Shown piece after piece: positions 47,574-57,253 of a stretch of 64,000 nucleotides of DNA. The notes under the pieces were generated by a model. It had not been told where the DNA came from. It worked only from the letters and a program-made list of their open reading frames with translations, and did no database searches. The DNA is from an uncultured Granulosicoccaceae bacterium (lineage in GTDB: Bacteria > Pseudomonadota > Gammaproteobacteria > Granulosicoccales > Granulosicoccaceae): positions 1 through 64,000 of the forward strand of contig CALAJN010000001.1 of NCBI GenBank assembly GCA_937922675.1, read 5' to 3'. The position numbers and the translations under genes are program-made. Numbering within the stretch: position 1 is the stretch's first letter; each line of letters begins with the position of its first letter.

Positions 47574-48586
47574 ACATCGATTACTACGCTGAACCTGCAG
47601 ACAACGCGCGTCTTGCCAATCTCTGTGGTCAGTTTGACGAACACTTGAAGCTGATCGAATCACGCTTGGGTGTCGGTATCAGCCACCGAGGCAATCACTT
47701 CAGCATCGAGGGGGAGTCGGCGTCGCGCGCAGCCCTTCTGCTCGAACATCTCTACGCTCAGACCGAGTCCGTTGCGCTGGTACCCGATCAGGTTCATCTT
47801 GCCTTGCAGGAGTCCGGACTCGACGACATGGCCGAGCGTGCGAGTGCTCCGGGCGAGGGCGAGTCTTCACAGGATGAGTCGACAACATCGGCCCCTCGTA
47901 ATGACCAGATCATCAAGACACGGCGAGTTGCCATCCAGTGTCGTGGCAAGCGCCAGAGTGACTATGTGGCCTCGGTCAAGGCGCGGGACCTCACCTTTGG
48001 CATCGGCCCTGCGGGCACCGGCAAGACTTTTCTCGCGGTTGCCTGTGCTGTTGAGGCACTCGAGTCGGATCGTGTGCAGCGTCTGGTCCTGGTGCGCCCG
48101 GCAGTGGAGGCCGGTGAGCGCCTGGGTTTTCTGCCAGGTGACATGATGCAAAAGGTAGATCCGTATCTACGTCCCATCTATGACGCGCTGTACGAGTTCC
48201 TCGGTATTGAGCGCGTGGGCAAGCTTGTTGAGCGCAATGTCATTGAGATAGCGCCGCTCGCCTACATGCGAGGACGTACTCTGAACCACTCGTTTGTGAT
48301 CATGGACGAGGCGCAGAATACAACCGTCGAGCAGATGAAGATGTTTCTGACGCGTATCGGTTTTGGATCATCCGCGGTCGTCACAGGTGATACATCACAG
48401 GTGGATTTGCCCAAACATCAGTTAAGTGGTCTGAAGCACGTCCAAGGTGTGCTCGAGGGCGTGGACGGTGTCGGGTTTTGTCGCTTTACGGCTGCGGATG
48501 TGGTGCGCCACCCCCTGGTGCAACGCATCGTTGCAGCCTACGATCGCATTGAGCAGGACGAGGCCGGCTCGACGGATGCCAGGTGA
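47570..48586 (+). CDS. ybeZ: PhoH-like ATPase YbeZ
   Basis: This 338-residue protein has an N-terminal [14 protein letters not shown] (KH-like region of PhoH proteins), then the P-loop [38 protein letters not shown], and [20 protein letters not shown] (Walker B). It starts with GTG inside the miaB stop (GTGA). YbeZ works with the endonuclease YbeY in rRNA metabolism. Confidence 0.96.
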   Translation: MNIDYYAEPADNARLANLCGQFDEHLKLIESRLGVGISHRGNHFSIEGESASRAALLLEHLYAQTESVALVPDQVHLALQESGLDDMAERASAPGEGESSQDESTTSAPRNDQIIKTRRVAIQCRGKRQSDYVASVKARDLTFGIGPAGTGKTFLAVACAVEALESDRVQRLVLVRPAVEAGERLGFLPGDMMQKVDPYLRPIYDALYEFLGIERVGKLVERNVIEIAPLAYMRGRTLNHSFVIMDEAQNTTVEQMKMFLTRIGFGSSAVVTGDTSQVDLPKHQLSGLKHVQGVLEGVDGVGFCRFTAADVVRHPLVQRIVAAYDRIEQDEAGSTDAR

Positions 48587-49140
48587 ACGTCACAGCAGGG
48601 CCTGATCTGTCGGTTGACTACTCAGTGGATGCAGCAGCCGTCGAGGGTGATTGCCTGACCAGCACCACGGCTGATGCTCTCCCTGACGAAGCCTTTGTCA
48701 AGCGTTGGGTTCAAATTGCCTTGCGGGCGCCTGAATCTCTCGATGCTGTCATGGCGAGTGCCGACAGGTCAGGCGAGACGCTGCGCCAGTGCTCAGTGTC
48801 TGTGCACCTGACGGGCGCGCCAACCAGCCAAGCGCTCAACCGCGAGCTGCGCGGTGCTGATCGACCGACCAATGTGTTGAGTTTTCCAGCGGATCTGCCG
48901 GTGCTCGATGGCACGCTCGCGCTTGGCGAGCTGGTGTTGTGCCCGGCTGTCGTGCGTCAGGAAGCTGTCGAGCAGCATAAGCGCCTGCCAGATCACTGGG
49001 CGCATCTTTTGCTCCACGGCACCTTGCACCTGATCGGCTTCGATCATGTGCAGGATGTGGATGCCGAGCTGATGGAGAGGCTCGAAACTCGGCTATTATC
49101 CGAGTCTGGTATTTCCGACCCCTATGAGGGGACGGTGTGA
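48583..49140 (+). CDS. ybeY: Endoribonuclease YbeY
   Basis: This 185-residue metalloprotein acts in 16S rRNA 3'-end maturation and quality control. The zinc motif HGTLHLIGFDH (near residue 144) is complete, and RPTNVLSFPAD precedes it. It starts at a GTG overlapping the ybeZ stop. The N-terminal 40 residues are an acidic extension without clear similarity. Confidence 0.96.
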   Translation: MNVTAGPDLSVDYSVDAAAVEGDCLTSTTADALPDEAFVKRWVQIALRAPESLDAVMASADRSGETLRQCSVSVHLTGAPTSQALNRELRGADRPTNVLSFPADLPVLDGTLALGELVLCPAVVRQEAVEQHKRLPDHWAHLLLHGTLHLIGFDHVQDVDAELMERLETRLLSESGISDPYEGTV

Positions 49141-49147
49141 GAGCTCG

Positions 49148-50047
49148 ATGAGTCACGACAGTACGGAGCCTGGTGGACGCGCAGTCAGCAGCGATCCCGA
49201 GCGCGCCGCAAATACACCGGATGGCGGTAACAACCCGTCCGGGCGCTCGATCATGGACCGGCTCGTGCACGCCATCGGCGGTGAGCCGCGCGACCGTGAG
49301 GAGCTGCTCGAGCTGGTACGCGACGCTCAGGCGCGTGAAGTGTTTGATGCCGAGACCTTGCAGATGGTGGAGGGCGTCTTCCACGTTGTTGAGCTGCGCG
49401 TCAGGGATATCATGATTCCGCGAGGGCAGATGGTCGTGATAGAGCACGACGCGACACTCGAGCAAATGCTACCGAGCATTATCGAGTCAGGTCACTCACG
49501 CTTTCCTGTCATCAACGAGGACAAGGACCATGTCATCGGTGTGCTGCTGGCAAAAGACATGCTGCGTTACGCAGGCGGTGACTCAGATGCAGATTTCAAG
49601 ATCGACGATATTTTGCGCGCTGCCACGTTTACGCCAGAGTCCAAGCGCGTCAACGTGTTGCTCAGGGAGTTTCGTACAGCGCGCAATCATATGGCGATCG
49701 TGCTCGATGAGTACGGCGGTGTTTGTGGACTGGTCACTATCGAAGATGTGCTCGAGGAAATCGTCGGCGAGATCGATGACGAGCACGACTCAGAGGACGA
49801 CCTGGATATCCGGGTGCACGGAGACGGGCGCTACTCGGTGCGTGCCCTGACGCCTATTGAGGATTTCAACAAGGCTCTGGGCAGTGACTTTGCCGATGAT
49901 GAGTTCGACACCATCGGTGGGCTTGTCATGCAGCACATCGGGCACATGCCGAGACCGGGGGAGAGTACTGTCATCGGCAATTGCCTGTTTCGTGTGTTGT
50001 CAGCCGATTCCCGGCGTCTGCACTTGCTGCAAGTCACGCATACCTAG
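49148..50047 (+). CDS. corC: CorC-family CBS-domain transporter protein
   Basis: This 299-residue cytoplasmic protein contains two CBS domains (VRDIMIPRGQMVVIEHDA; AIVLDEYGGVCGLVTIEDVLEEIVGEI) and a CorC/HlyC transporter-associated domain at the C-terminus. It lacks the membrane DUF21 part, like E. coli CorC (YbeX), linked to magnesium/cobalt efflux and ribosome maturation. An ATG at 49124 is in frame but overlaps ybeY; 49148 is preferred. Its stop overlaps the lnt GTG. Confidence 0.95.
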   Translation: MSHDSTEPGGRAVSSDPERAANTPDGGNNPSGRSIMDRLVHAIGGEPRDREELLELVRDAQAREVFDAETLQMVEGVFHVVELRVRDIMIPRGQMVVIEHDATLEQMLPSIIESGHSRFPVINEDKDHVIGVLLAKDMLRYAGGDSDADFKIDDILRAATFTPESKRVNVLLREFRTARNHMAIVLDEYGGVCGLVTIEDVLEEIVGEIDDEHDSEDDLDIRVHGDGRYSVRALTPIEDFNKALGSDFADDEFDTIGGLVMQHIGHMPRPGESTVIGNCLFRVLSADSRRLHLLQVTHT

Positions 50048-51597
50048 TGACTGCTGCCTTGCTGAGATTCAGTCGCGGTTGTGACGAGCACAGTCAACCG
50101 CGGCCCTGGTGCGGGCGCTTACTCGCATCGGCGCTGGCGTTGGCGGCAGGTCTAGCTCTGCCGTTTGCTTTTGCGCCCATCGAGTGGGTGTTCATCGCTC
50201 CGTTATCGATTGTCATCCTGTACGGCGCCATACACGCGCGTGCGCCGCGCGATGCAGCGCTCATGGGGTGGGTGTTTGGCGTCGGGTACTACGGGGTTGG
50301 CGTGCATTGGGTGTACCACAGTCTGCATATCTTTGGAGGGGCTGCAGAGGTGTTTGCAGGCCTGCTGACTGTGATCTTCGTGTTGGTCATGACGCTGTTT
50401 CCGCTGGCGACCTGTTGGCTGTTTGCAAAGGTGTCCACGCCACGTGCCTGGCTTACGAATCTATGGCTGTTTGCAGCACTCTGGACCTTGTCCGAGTTGC
50501 TGCGCAACGCCATTATGGGCGGCTTTCCGTGGCTGTTGCTTGGGTATTCTCAGACAAGTGCTTTGCTGGGAGGGCTGGCACCTGTCATTGGCGTCTACGG
50601 AATCGGCTTTGTCATCATTGTCGCGACTTTGTCGGCAGTCGAGGCCTTGTTGTTGTCACACCGTGCTTATCGCTGGCTGGCAGCGTCGACGACATTGGGT
50701 GTCGTGCTGCTCGCCGTGTGGGCGGGGCGTAGCGAGTTCTCTGAAGCCAAGCCGGACGCGCTCGGCGTGCGACTGGCGCAGGCCAACATTGCCCAGGAAA
50801 TGAAGTTCAGCCGCGAGCGCCTGATACGTTCGCTGGATACTTATCTTGAGTTAACCGAGACTGATCTAGGGCCGGACATCGATCTGGTCGTCTGGCCTGA
50901 AACAGCAATTCCCACAGGCTTTTCAAATGTCGATGCATACATTGCGCCGACGATTCAACGTCTGGATGCACGCGGTATTGACGTGCTGGCTGGGGGGTTT
51001 GATCGCGAAGGCGACAAAAGTTACAACGCCGTCCGGCAGCTTGGGGGCGAAAGACAGATGTACCGCAAGCGGCATATCGTGCCGTTTGGTGAGTATCTGC
51101 CACTGCGCGGGTTTCTCGAACTGTTCAGCGCCTTTATCGTCGTGCCGGGGTCTGACTTGTCACGCGGTGACGGCCCCCATGTTCCACTCTATGTAGCGGG
51201 CGAGGGTATAGGCGTATCGATCTGCTACGAAGACGTTTTCGGGGAGGAAATGCGCCCATTGCTGCCGGAGTCGACAGTGCTGGTCAACGTCTCGAACGAT
51301 GCCTGGTTTGGTGATAGCGCAGCGCCTCATCAACATGAACAGAAGGCGCGCATGCGAGCACGGGAAATGGCTCGGCCTATGGTGCGTGTCACCAACACCG
51401 GGGTTTCCTCAGCGATTCGTTATGACGGCAGTGTTGTCGGTCGCATTCCTCATGGGGTCAAAGGGGTGCTCGATGTGCAAGTGCAGCCGCGTACCGGGAC
51501 CACACCCTATGTGGTCCTCGGCAATTGGCCTGTTCTCGTGCTATCCCTGATCATTGTATTCTTTGGCGCTGTGCGGCGTCGCGCACAGGCCGACTGA
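50047..51597 (+). CDS. lnt: Apolipoprotein N-acyltransferase
   Basis: This 516-residue inner-membrane enzyme adds the third acyl chain to lipoproteins. It has about six helices, then a nitrilase domain with the catalytic triad: Glu in VVWPETAIPT, Lys in YRKRHIVPFGEYLPLR and Cys in GVSICYEDVFGEEMR. VSNDAWFGDSAAPHQHEQKARMRARE (in part) is diagnostic. The GTG at 50047 overlaps the corC stop (TAGTG) and gives the E. coli-like length. Confidence 0.97.
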   Translation: MTAALLRFSRGCDEHSQPRPWCGRLLASALALAAGLALPFAFAPIEWVFIAPLSIVILYGAIHARAPRDAALMGWVFGVGYYGVGVHWVYHSLHIFGGAAEVFAGLLTVIFVLVMTLFPLATCWLFAKVSTPRAWLTNLWLFAALWTLSELLRNAIMGGFPWLLLGYSQTSALLGGLAPVIGVYGIGFVIIVATLSAVEALLLSHRAYRWLAASTTLGVVLLAVWAGRSEFSEAKPDALGVRLAQANIAQEMKFSRERLIRSLDTYLELTETDLGPDIDLVVWPETAIPTGFSNVDAYIAPTIQRLDARGIDVLAGGFDREGDKSYNAVRQLGGERQMYRKRHIVPFGEYLPLRGFLELFSAFIVVPGSDLSRGDGPHVPLYVAGEGIGVSICYEDVFGEEMRPLLPESTVLVNVSNDAWFGDSAAPHQHEQKARMRAREMARPMVRVTNTGVSSAIRYDGSVVGRIPHGVKGVLDVQVQPRTGTTPYVVLGNWPVLVLSLIIVFFGAVRRRAQAD

Positions 51598-51629
51598 TGT
51601 CGCCCGCAACCTAGAGAGAAAATCGGTCC

Positions 51630-52022
51630 ATGGAGACACCTGGAGAGCTGTATTTTGCATCCTCGCACGAGTGGGTGCGTATTGAAGACGATGGCACTCT
51701 GACGATCGGCATCAGTGACTTTGCACAACGAGAACTTGGCGATCTGGTGTTTGTCGAAACCCCGGAAATCGATGCCAGGGTTGAGGCCGAGCAAGGCATC
51801 GCTGTGGTGGAGTCGGTCAAGGCGGCCTCTGACATCTTTGCACCGGTTGCGGGCACTGTGTCAGACAGCAATACAGCCCTAGCTGAATCCCCGGAGTTGG
51901 TCAATACCGATCCCTATGGTGAGGGTTGGATCTTCAAGATGACCGATGTGGAGGCTGGCGATGTGGTCGACGCCTTGATGAGCGCAGATGACTACGACGC
52001 ACGTGTCAGCGAGGACACTTGA
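51630..52022 (+). CDS. gcvH: Glycine cleavage system H protein
   Basis: This 130-residue lipoyl carrier starts METPGELYFASSHEWVR, and its lipoyl-lysine is in VVESVKAASDIFAPVAG. It shuttles the methylamine group of glycine between the P, T and L proteins. The other gcv genes are not in the window, so H stands alone after lnt. The family length is normal. Confidence 0.97.
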   Translation: METPGELYFASSHEWVRIEDDGTLTIGISDFAQRELGDLVFVETPEIDARVEAEQGIAVVESVKAASDIFAPVAGTVSDSNTALAESPELVNTDPYGEGWIFKMTDVEAGDVVDALMSADDYDARVSEDT

Positions 52023-52125
52023 GTCAGCAGACTGAACCAGGGCTCACGCGAGCCATACGAACGTTCAGACCGTGTTCAGGCAGGCTAGCGCAAGGTGTTG
52101 CTACGTTAGCTGAGTCTGGTATTAC

Positions 52126-52752
52126 ATGAATACGAACAAGCGCTTTCTAGCCATCACTCTTCTTTGGATGGGTGTGGCACTGACCTCCGCACCCGTCTTG
52201 GCGGATCACGATCGTCGTGGTTACAAGCGCGGCGGCAAAGTGGGTATTGGCCTTGCGGCTGTGGGAGCGCCTGGCTGGATCGGCCTGGATGGTCTGGCAC
52301 TGTCAGTCGGTGGGCAGAACGGCATCGACGCCGATACGCCTCAGCCGCGTGGCTTCCGAGTCAGGACAGGGATAGACCTCACGCCGCCATTGCCATTGAT
52401 TCCTTCACTCGGACTTGAGCTGCACGCAGGCTTCGGTAGGGACCGTGACGTCGGTGTATTTGATTTCTATGACACATGGGTCGTCGCGGGCTTTCTGCGC
52501 GGCAGCGTGCCGGTTGGTCCTGCCTTGCGTATCAGCGGACTCGCAGGTGTTGGCGGCGTGGGGATCGAGCAACAGACATCCGATGCGACCTTCAACGATC
52601 AAACCGCTGGAATGGCCTTTGGCGTCAGTGCTGATCTGAGGCTTGCGCCTCGAACGAGCCTGTCTGCCGGGTGGGCGCGCTACTCATCAGGAGGCGAGGC
52701 CTTTGCAGCCGTGTCGGGTTGGTCGCTGGGACTGCGCGTCGGTTTTTATTGA
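52126..52752 (+). CDS. Probable outer-membrane beta-barrel protein
   Basis: This 208-residue exported protein has a signal peptide cleaved after SAPVLA (before DHDRRG). The mature part alternates short Gly-rich strands (GIGLAAVGAPGWIGLD, LGLELHAGFGRDRDVGV, LRISGLAGVGGVGIEQ) and ends with GLRVGFY, with the terminal aromatic residue typical of outer-membrane barrels. No named family was recognised. It is convergent with a lipoprotein gene. Confidence 0.68.
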   Translation: MNTNKRFLAITLLWMGVALTSAPVLADHDRRGYKRGGKVGIGLAAVGAPGWIGLDGLALSVGGQNGIDADTPQPRGFRVRTGIDLTPPLPLIPSLGLELHAGFGRDRDVGVFDFYDTWVVAGFLRGSVPVGPALRISGLAGVGGVGIEQQTSDATFNDQTAGMAFGVSADLRLAPRTSLSAGWARYSSGGEAFAAVSGWSLGLRVGFY

Positions 52753-52795
52753 TTTTGCACCTGGGTGGCAAGTGATCGCTGCATCAGGTGTCGTT

Positions 52796-53284
52796 CTAGG
52801 ATTTGATGAACCGGGCCTTGGTCCTGCAGCCGTTGTTTGCAAACTGTTTGACCCCCGACCTGAACGTGCCGGAAGGCTGCTCACCATCGAGATCACCGGA
52901 AATGAAGAGCGTGATTTCGCCTTGCTGTATTGATGCCGCCGAACCTGCCTTTTCGCTTGACGCTGCAACCGTAGCTGCGACGAGCAGAAAGTTGCCATCG
53001 CTATCGACGTTGGCGGTGGACAGGATGCCGTCGATCGTTGCGCTTATCTCGCCGTTGCTGACAACGACCGGAAACTGCCAGGCCATACCCTCGCAGTTGA
53101 GTATCCATCTACCAAACGTTTGCCGCGTGTTGGGCGTGTCGAGTACTTCAACCAACCACTGGCCGTCGTAGGCCCCGCTGGTATCACGCTCGCTGTCGGG
53201 CACAAGCCCTGACGTTGCACAGGCACTGATAACGAACCCCGCGGCAAGGGCTGCACAGGTTCGCGCTAGCCCATTACTCATCAC
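52796..53284 (-). CDS. Hypothetical lipoprotein
   Basis: This 162-residue protein has a lipoprotein signal with the lipobox ISAC (Cys22). The mature part opens with an acidic linker (TSGLVPDSERDTSGAYDG). It then has a compact beta-rich domain containing WILNCEGMAWQFPVVVSNGEI and SGDLDGEQPSGTFRSG, a pattern seen in small periplasmic domains of unknown function. It lies upstream of hemL on the same strand but is separated by 77 bases. Confidence 0.7.
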   Translation of the reverse strand: MMSNGLARTCAALAAGFVISACATSGLVPDSERDTSGAYDGQWLVEVLDTPNTRQTFGRWILNCEGMAWQFPVVVSNGEISATIDGILSTANVDSDGNFLLVAATVAASSEKAGSAASIQQGEITLFISGDLDGEQPSGTFRSGVKQFANNGCRTKARFIKS

Positions 53285-53361
53285 AATTCACCATCCCTCG
53301 TTTGCCCGTCGGTGAGCTTGAGCGCGTGACCGACACCAACACAACAGTACCGCAGTGGGGC

Positions 53362-54678
53362 CTACATCACAGCAAGCGCCTCTTCCGCCGCTACCAGGGT
53401 CTGATCAATATCATCGTCGGTATGAGCCGCACTGGTAAAGCCGGCTTCAAAGGCGCTGGGCGCGAGCCAGACGCCGCGATCGAGCATCTGGTGAAAGAAC
53501 TGCTTGAAGCGTTCAGTGTCACAGGCCATCACCGCATCAAAACTCGACACGTGCTCAGCATCCGTGAAGAACAGGCCGAACATACCGCCTACATGATCGG
53601 CGACCATAGGTATGTTGTGCCTGGCCGCTGCGGCCACAACACCGTCGATCATGCGACCTGTTATGTCGTGCAAGCGGGCATGAAAGCCGGGCGCTGACAG
53701 CAGCTCCAGGGTTTTCAGCCCTGCCGTCATCGCAATCGGATTGCCGGACAGGGTGCCCGCCTGATAGACAGGCCCCACGGGGGCAACCACATTCATGATG
53801 TCCGCGCGTCCTCCAAAGGCACCGACCGGCATGCCACCGCCGATGACCTTGCCGAGGGTGGTCAGATCAGGACTGACTCCATAGTGCTCTTGAGCGCCAC
53901 CGGCGGCGACTCGAAAGCCTGTCATGACCTCATCAAAGATCAGCACACTGCCGTACTCGCTACACAGGCGTCGCAAGGCCTCGAGAAAGCCGGGCGCCGG
54001 TTGAATGAAGTTCATGTTGCCGGCGATGGGTTCAACGATGACCCCGGCGAGCTTGTCGCCGTGGGTTGCAAACAGCTGATCAACCGCATCGATATCGTTG
54101 AAGGGCAGCGTCAAGGTGTGTTTGGCGACGTCGGCAGGAATGCCGGGAGAACTCGGTACACCCAACGTCAAGGCACCGGATCCTGCCTTGACCAGTAGTG
54201 AATCCGAGTGACCGTGGTAACACCCCTCGAACTTAAGGATGTCATCGCGTCCGGTAAAGCCACGAGCCACTCGCAGGGCACTCATGGTGGCCTCAGTGCC
54301 AGAGCTGCACATTCTGACGCTTTGCATCGAGGGTACAAGGGCGCATATGGTCTCGGCCATGCGCGTCTCAAGTTCTGTTGGTGCGCCAAACGACAAGCCG
54401 GAAAAGGCGGCTTCGCGTACCGCCTCGATAACATCAGGATGGGCGTGGCCCAGGACCATCGGTCCCCAGGAGCCGACATAGTCAATGTAGCGGTTGCCAT
54501 CGGCGTCTACTACGTGAGCGCCTTGTGCCGATGAGACAAAGCGTGGCGTACCGCCAACGCTTCCGAAGGCGCGTACGGGGGAATTGACGCCGCCGGGAAT
54601 AACGCGGCGAGCGCGTTCGAACAACTCGGTAGAACTTGCAGACACGGTGTATGTGACATCAGGGAGACGAGGCTCCAT
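53362..54678 (-). CDS. hemL: Glutamate-1-semialdehyde 2,1-aminomutase
   Basis: This PLP enzyme of about 438 residues makes 5-aminolevulinate, the second step of the C5 heme pathway. It has [19 protein letters not shown] near the start, [36 protein letters not shown] and the PLP-lysine segment [17 protein letters not shown]. An ATG at 54774 is also open but would overlap the rubredoxin gene; the ATG at 54678 gives a plausible N-terminus. It is divergent from the rubredoxin gene. Confidence 0.97.
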   Translation of the reverse strand: MEPRLPDVTYTVSASSTELFERARRVIPGGVNSPVRAFGSVGGTPRFVSSAQGAHVVDADGNRYIDYVGSWGPMVLGHAHPDVIEAVREAAFSGLSFGAPTELETRMAETICALVPSMQSVRMCSSGTEATMSALRVARGFTGRDDILKFEGCYHGHSDSLLVKAGSGALTLGVPSSPGIPADVAKHTLTLPFNDIDAVDQLFATHGDKLAGVIVEPIAGNMNFIQPAPGFLEALRRLCSEYGSVLIFDEVMTGFRVAAGGAQEHYGVSPDLTTLGKVIGGGMPVGAFGGRADIMNVVAPVGPVYQAGTLSGNPIAMTAGLKTLELLSAPGFHARLHDITGRMIDGVVAAAARHNIPMVADHVGGMFGLFFTDAEHVSSFDAVMACDTERFKQFFHQMLDRGVWLAPSAFEAGFTSAAHTDDDIDQTLVAAEEALAVM

Positions 54679-54754
54679 TCTACGTGACTCGCCGGCAGTC
54701 AATCGCAGCGGGTGTCTGCGACAATAGCGAGTACTTTTCTCCTCATTCAATTTC

Positions 54755-54964
54755 ATGTCCTCTGCAGCCGACATTACTGATAGTTCAGTCCCCTACAAGC
54801 GCTGGTTGTGCAGCGTTTGCGGGATCATCTACGACGAGGCTGCAGGCTGGCCGGACGAGGGGCTGGCGCCCGGGACTCGATGGGACGATGTGCCGCTGAA
54901 CTGGACCTGTCCCGATTGCGGGGCTATCAAGGGCGACTTCGATATGATCGAAGTTGCCTCGTAG
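54755..54964 (+). CDS. Rubredoxin
   Basis: This 69-residue iron protein has its four Cys ligands in [20 protein letters not shown] and [14 protein letters not shown], and the conserved acidic turn between them. There is a short N-terminal extension of about 13 residues. It transfers electrons to partners such as alkane or other monooxygenases or oxygen-detoxifying enzymes; no partner is adjacent. It is divergent from hemL. Confidence 0.95.
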   Translation: MSSAADITDSSVPYKRWLCSVCGIIYDEAAGWPDEGLAPGTRWDDVPLNWTCPDCGAIKGDFDMIEVAS

Positions 54965-55043
54965 TGATTCAAAACCGAATGGCAACCCATTATGTCTGGA
55001 GCAATTCGATGGCCCAGGCATCTAAACAGACAGGAGTATGGGC

Positions 55044-56069
55044 ATGAGCCCCACCGATCACCCGGTTGGTACGACGCTGACCCGATTTCTGGCACATGAG
55101 CTCGCTCAGCGAGAGGGTGAGCACAGGGCAATCGAGACTCTGCTTGCAGGGGTTGCCCGTGCGTGTCAGCGAGTCTCCGATCTGGTCAGACGTGGTGAGC
55201 TTGCCGGTGTGCTCGGTGCCGCGGGTAGTGAGAATGTGCAGGGCGAGGACCAGAAAAAACTCGACATCATCGCCAATGATGTGTTTATCGAGTCATTGGA
55301 GCAATGCGGCTCTCTTGCCGCAATGGCCTCCGAGGAAATGGATGCGCACTATCCGATACCAGACGCCTTTACCAAAGGCGACTATCTGATTGCGTTTGAC
55401 CCTCTGGACGGTTCATCCAACATTGATGTCAATGGATCGACCGGGACAATTTTTTCGATAATGCGTGCACCTGACGTGCGTGTTGCGACAGATCAAGACT
55501 TCTTGCAGCCTGGTCGTGATCAGGTGTGTGCCGGTTATTGTCTGTATTCCTCGGCGACCATGCTGGTGCTGACGCTCGGTAATGGCGTCGCCGGATTCAC
55601 GCTTGACGACAGTGCAGGAGAGTTTGTCTTGTCACACCCGAGCATGCGCGTGCCGGCCTCTACCTCGGAATTTGCGATAAACGCGGCTTATCAGCGCCAT
55701 TGGTACCCTGCGGTGACCCGCTATATCGACGAGTGCGTCGCGGGCGAGAGCGGTGCGCGGGGCCGTGACTTCAATATGCGTTGGGCGGGCTCGATGGTCG
55801 GTGATGTGCATCGCATACTGTGCCGCGGTGGCGTCTTTCTCTATCCAATGGATGCCAAGCTCGACGCTGTTGGCCAGCAGGGCAAGTTGCGGTTGCTCTA
55901 CGAAGCCAATCCCATGGGACTGTTGGTCGAGCAGGCGGGCGGACGCGCACACACAGGCACCATGCCTATTCTCGATGTGGTGCCTGACGAACTGCATCAG
56001 CGCGTGCCGGTATTGATGGGGTCGGTTGAGGAAGTTGATCGGCTCGTCGACTACCACCAGAGAGGGTGA
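55044..56069 (+). CDS. fbp: Fructose-1,6-bisphosphatase class 1
   Basis: This 341-residue gluconeogenic enzyme hydrolyses fructose-1,6-bisphosphate. It has metal and substrate motifs GEDQKKLDIIANDVF, YLIAFDPLDGSSNIDVN and KLRLLYEANPMGLLVEQAGG. The ATG at 55044 has AGGAG at a spacing of 7; the in-frame ATG at 55038 lies almost on top of that site. ycgN follows seven bases later. Confidence 0.97.
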   Translation: MSPTDHPVGTTLTRFLAHELAQREGEHRAIETLLAGVARACQRVSDLVRRGELAGVLGAAGSENVQGEDQKKLDIIANDVFIESLEQCGSLAAMASEEMDAHYPIPDAFTKGDYLIAFDPLDGSSNIDVNGSTGTIFSIMRAPDVRVATDQDFLQPGRDQVCAGYCLYSSATMLVLTLGNGVAGFTLDDSAGEFVLSHPSMRVPASTSEFAINAAYQRHWYPAVTRYIDECVAGESGARGRDFNMRWAGSMVGDVHRILCRGGVFLYPMDAKLDAVGQQGKLRLLYEANPMGLLVEQAGGRAHTGTMPILDVVPDELHQRVPVLMGSVEEVDRLVDYHQRG

Positions 56070-56076
56070 CCCTCAT

Positions 56077-56559
56077 ATGTCGCCACGCCCTGATCATTTT
56101 TGGGAGAGCAAGACTCTTGAAGAGCTGAGCGACCAGGAATGGGAGTTGCTGTGTGACGGCTGCGGTCTGTGTTGCTTGCAGAAACTCGAGGATGAGGATA
56201 CCGGGGAGCTCTTCTACACGCGTATTGCTTGCCGGATGCTCGATGGTGGTACAGCCCGTTGTCGTGACTACAACAATCGGCTGGAGTCCGTGCCTGATTG
56301 CATCAATATGCGGCCCTTGACCGATGAAAAACGGAGGTGGTTGCCGGCGAGTTGTGCGTATCGGCGTATTGCGGAGGGGCGTGGACTCGCCAAATGGCAT
56401 CCCCTGATCTCCGGCAAGGCCGATTCGGTTGCTGCGGCTGGGCGATCTGTTGCCGGAAAGACGGTGGCTGAGTCCGAGGTGCCCCTCTATCAATGGCCGG
56501 ATTACGTAATCGATCTGGATGAACTTGTTGCAAGTTTGCATCGAGCCAAGCGGGCATAG
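56077..56559 (+). CDS. ycgN: YcgN-family Cys-cluster protein (UPF0260)
   Basis: This 160-residue protein has the family opening FWESKTLEELSDQEWELLCD, the Cys-rich motif CDGCGLCCLQKLED and later Cys residues (CRMLD, CRDYNNR, CIN, CAYR). The pattern suggests a metal or Fe-S site, but the function is not known. The ATG at 56077 follows GAGGGTGAC. It is probably co-transcribed with fbp. Confidence 0.95.
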   Translation: MSPRPDHFWESKTLEELSDQEWELLCDGCGLCCLQKLEDEDTGELFYTRIACRMLDGGTARCRDYNNRLESVPDCINMRPLTDEKRRWLPASCAYRRIAEGRGLAKWHPLISGKADSVAAAGRSVAGKTVAESEVPLYQWPDYVIDLDELVASLHRAKRA

Positions 56560-56761
56560 TCGAGCGCAGAAAAAAGTCAAGAATAACCGTGTTTAAATAT
56601 CAATGACTTATGAGCATTATTAAAACAATGAGTTCACAAACTTAGCGTAGGCTTGTGCTTTGCGTTGTGGTTAAATTGCAACGCACTTGGCGGGTTGATT
56701 GCATCTTTCCACACCGCCGCCCGCCACTTTTCGCATGCCACCGAGCCACGGAGCGTTCACT

Positions 56762-57247
56762 ATGTCGCAAGCTACCGCACACGCCGAGCCCACACCCGCC
56801 AAGGGGGTTGAACGCCGCGCCAGACTCAACCAGACAATAGACTCGTTAGTGCAGCTGCGACAGAACGTGATTGTTGCGTATTGCCAGTTGTCCGGGGTCA
56901 GCTCGTTTGAAGCGCGTGACCTTGAGGATCACTCGGTTGACCCGGATGCCCTGCGCCTGTTTTGCCAAATCATGGTGGACTACACCGCCATGGGGCACTT
57001 TGAGGTGTACCAGCGCATCATCGAGGGCAAGGAGCGTCGTCGGGCGGTTCAGGAAGTGGCGGCCAAGGTATACCCAGGTATTGCCGAGACAACCGATTTT
57101 CTGGTCGACTTCAACGACAAGTACGACGGATTTGATGGCACCGGAGAAGAGGTGATGCAGCTCGCGGCAGACCTCTCCCGGCTTGGTGAGATGATTGCTG
57201 TACGTGGCGAGCTGGAAGACCAGATTCTCGATTCGCTCAAGCGCTGA
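56762..57247 (+). CDS. rsd: Rsd/AlgQ anti-sigma-70 factor family protein
   Basis: This 161-residue helical protein contains the Rsd/AlgQ pattern: LVQLRQNVIVAYCQLSGV, DALRLFCQIMVDYTAMGHFE, VYQRIIEGKERR, and DLSRLGEMIAVRGELED, which align with E. coli Rsd. Rsd binds sigma-70 in stationary phase; AlgQ affects alginate and other regulation in Pseudomonas. The ATG at 56762 follows CGGAG. A 200-base AT-rich region upstream probably holds its promoter, but no clear box was found. Confidence 0.88.
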   Translation: MSQATAHAEPTPAKGVERRARLNQTIDSLVQLRQNVIVAYCQLSGVSSFEARDLEDHSVDPDALRLFCQIMVDYTAMGHFEVYQRIIEGKERRRAVQEVAAKVYPGIAETTDFLVDFNDKYDGFDGTGEEVMQLAADLSRLGEMIAVRGELEDQILDSLKR

Positions 57248-57253
57248 GCGCGG

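Noticed and set aside
52023-52125. Hairpin GGCTC-ACGC-GAGCC after gcvH as a terminator
   Set aside because: The stem is only five pairs and no T-run follows.
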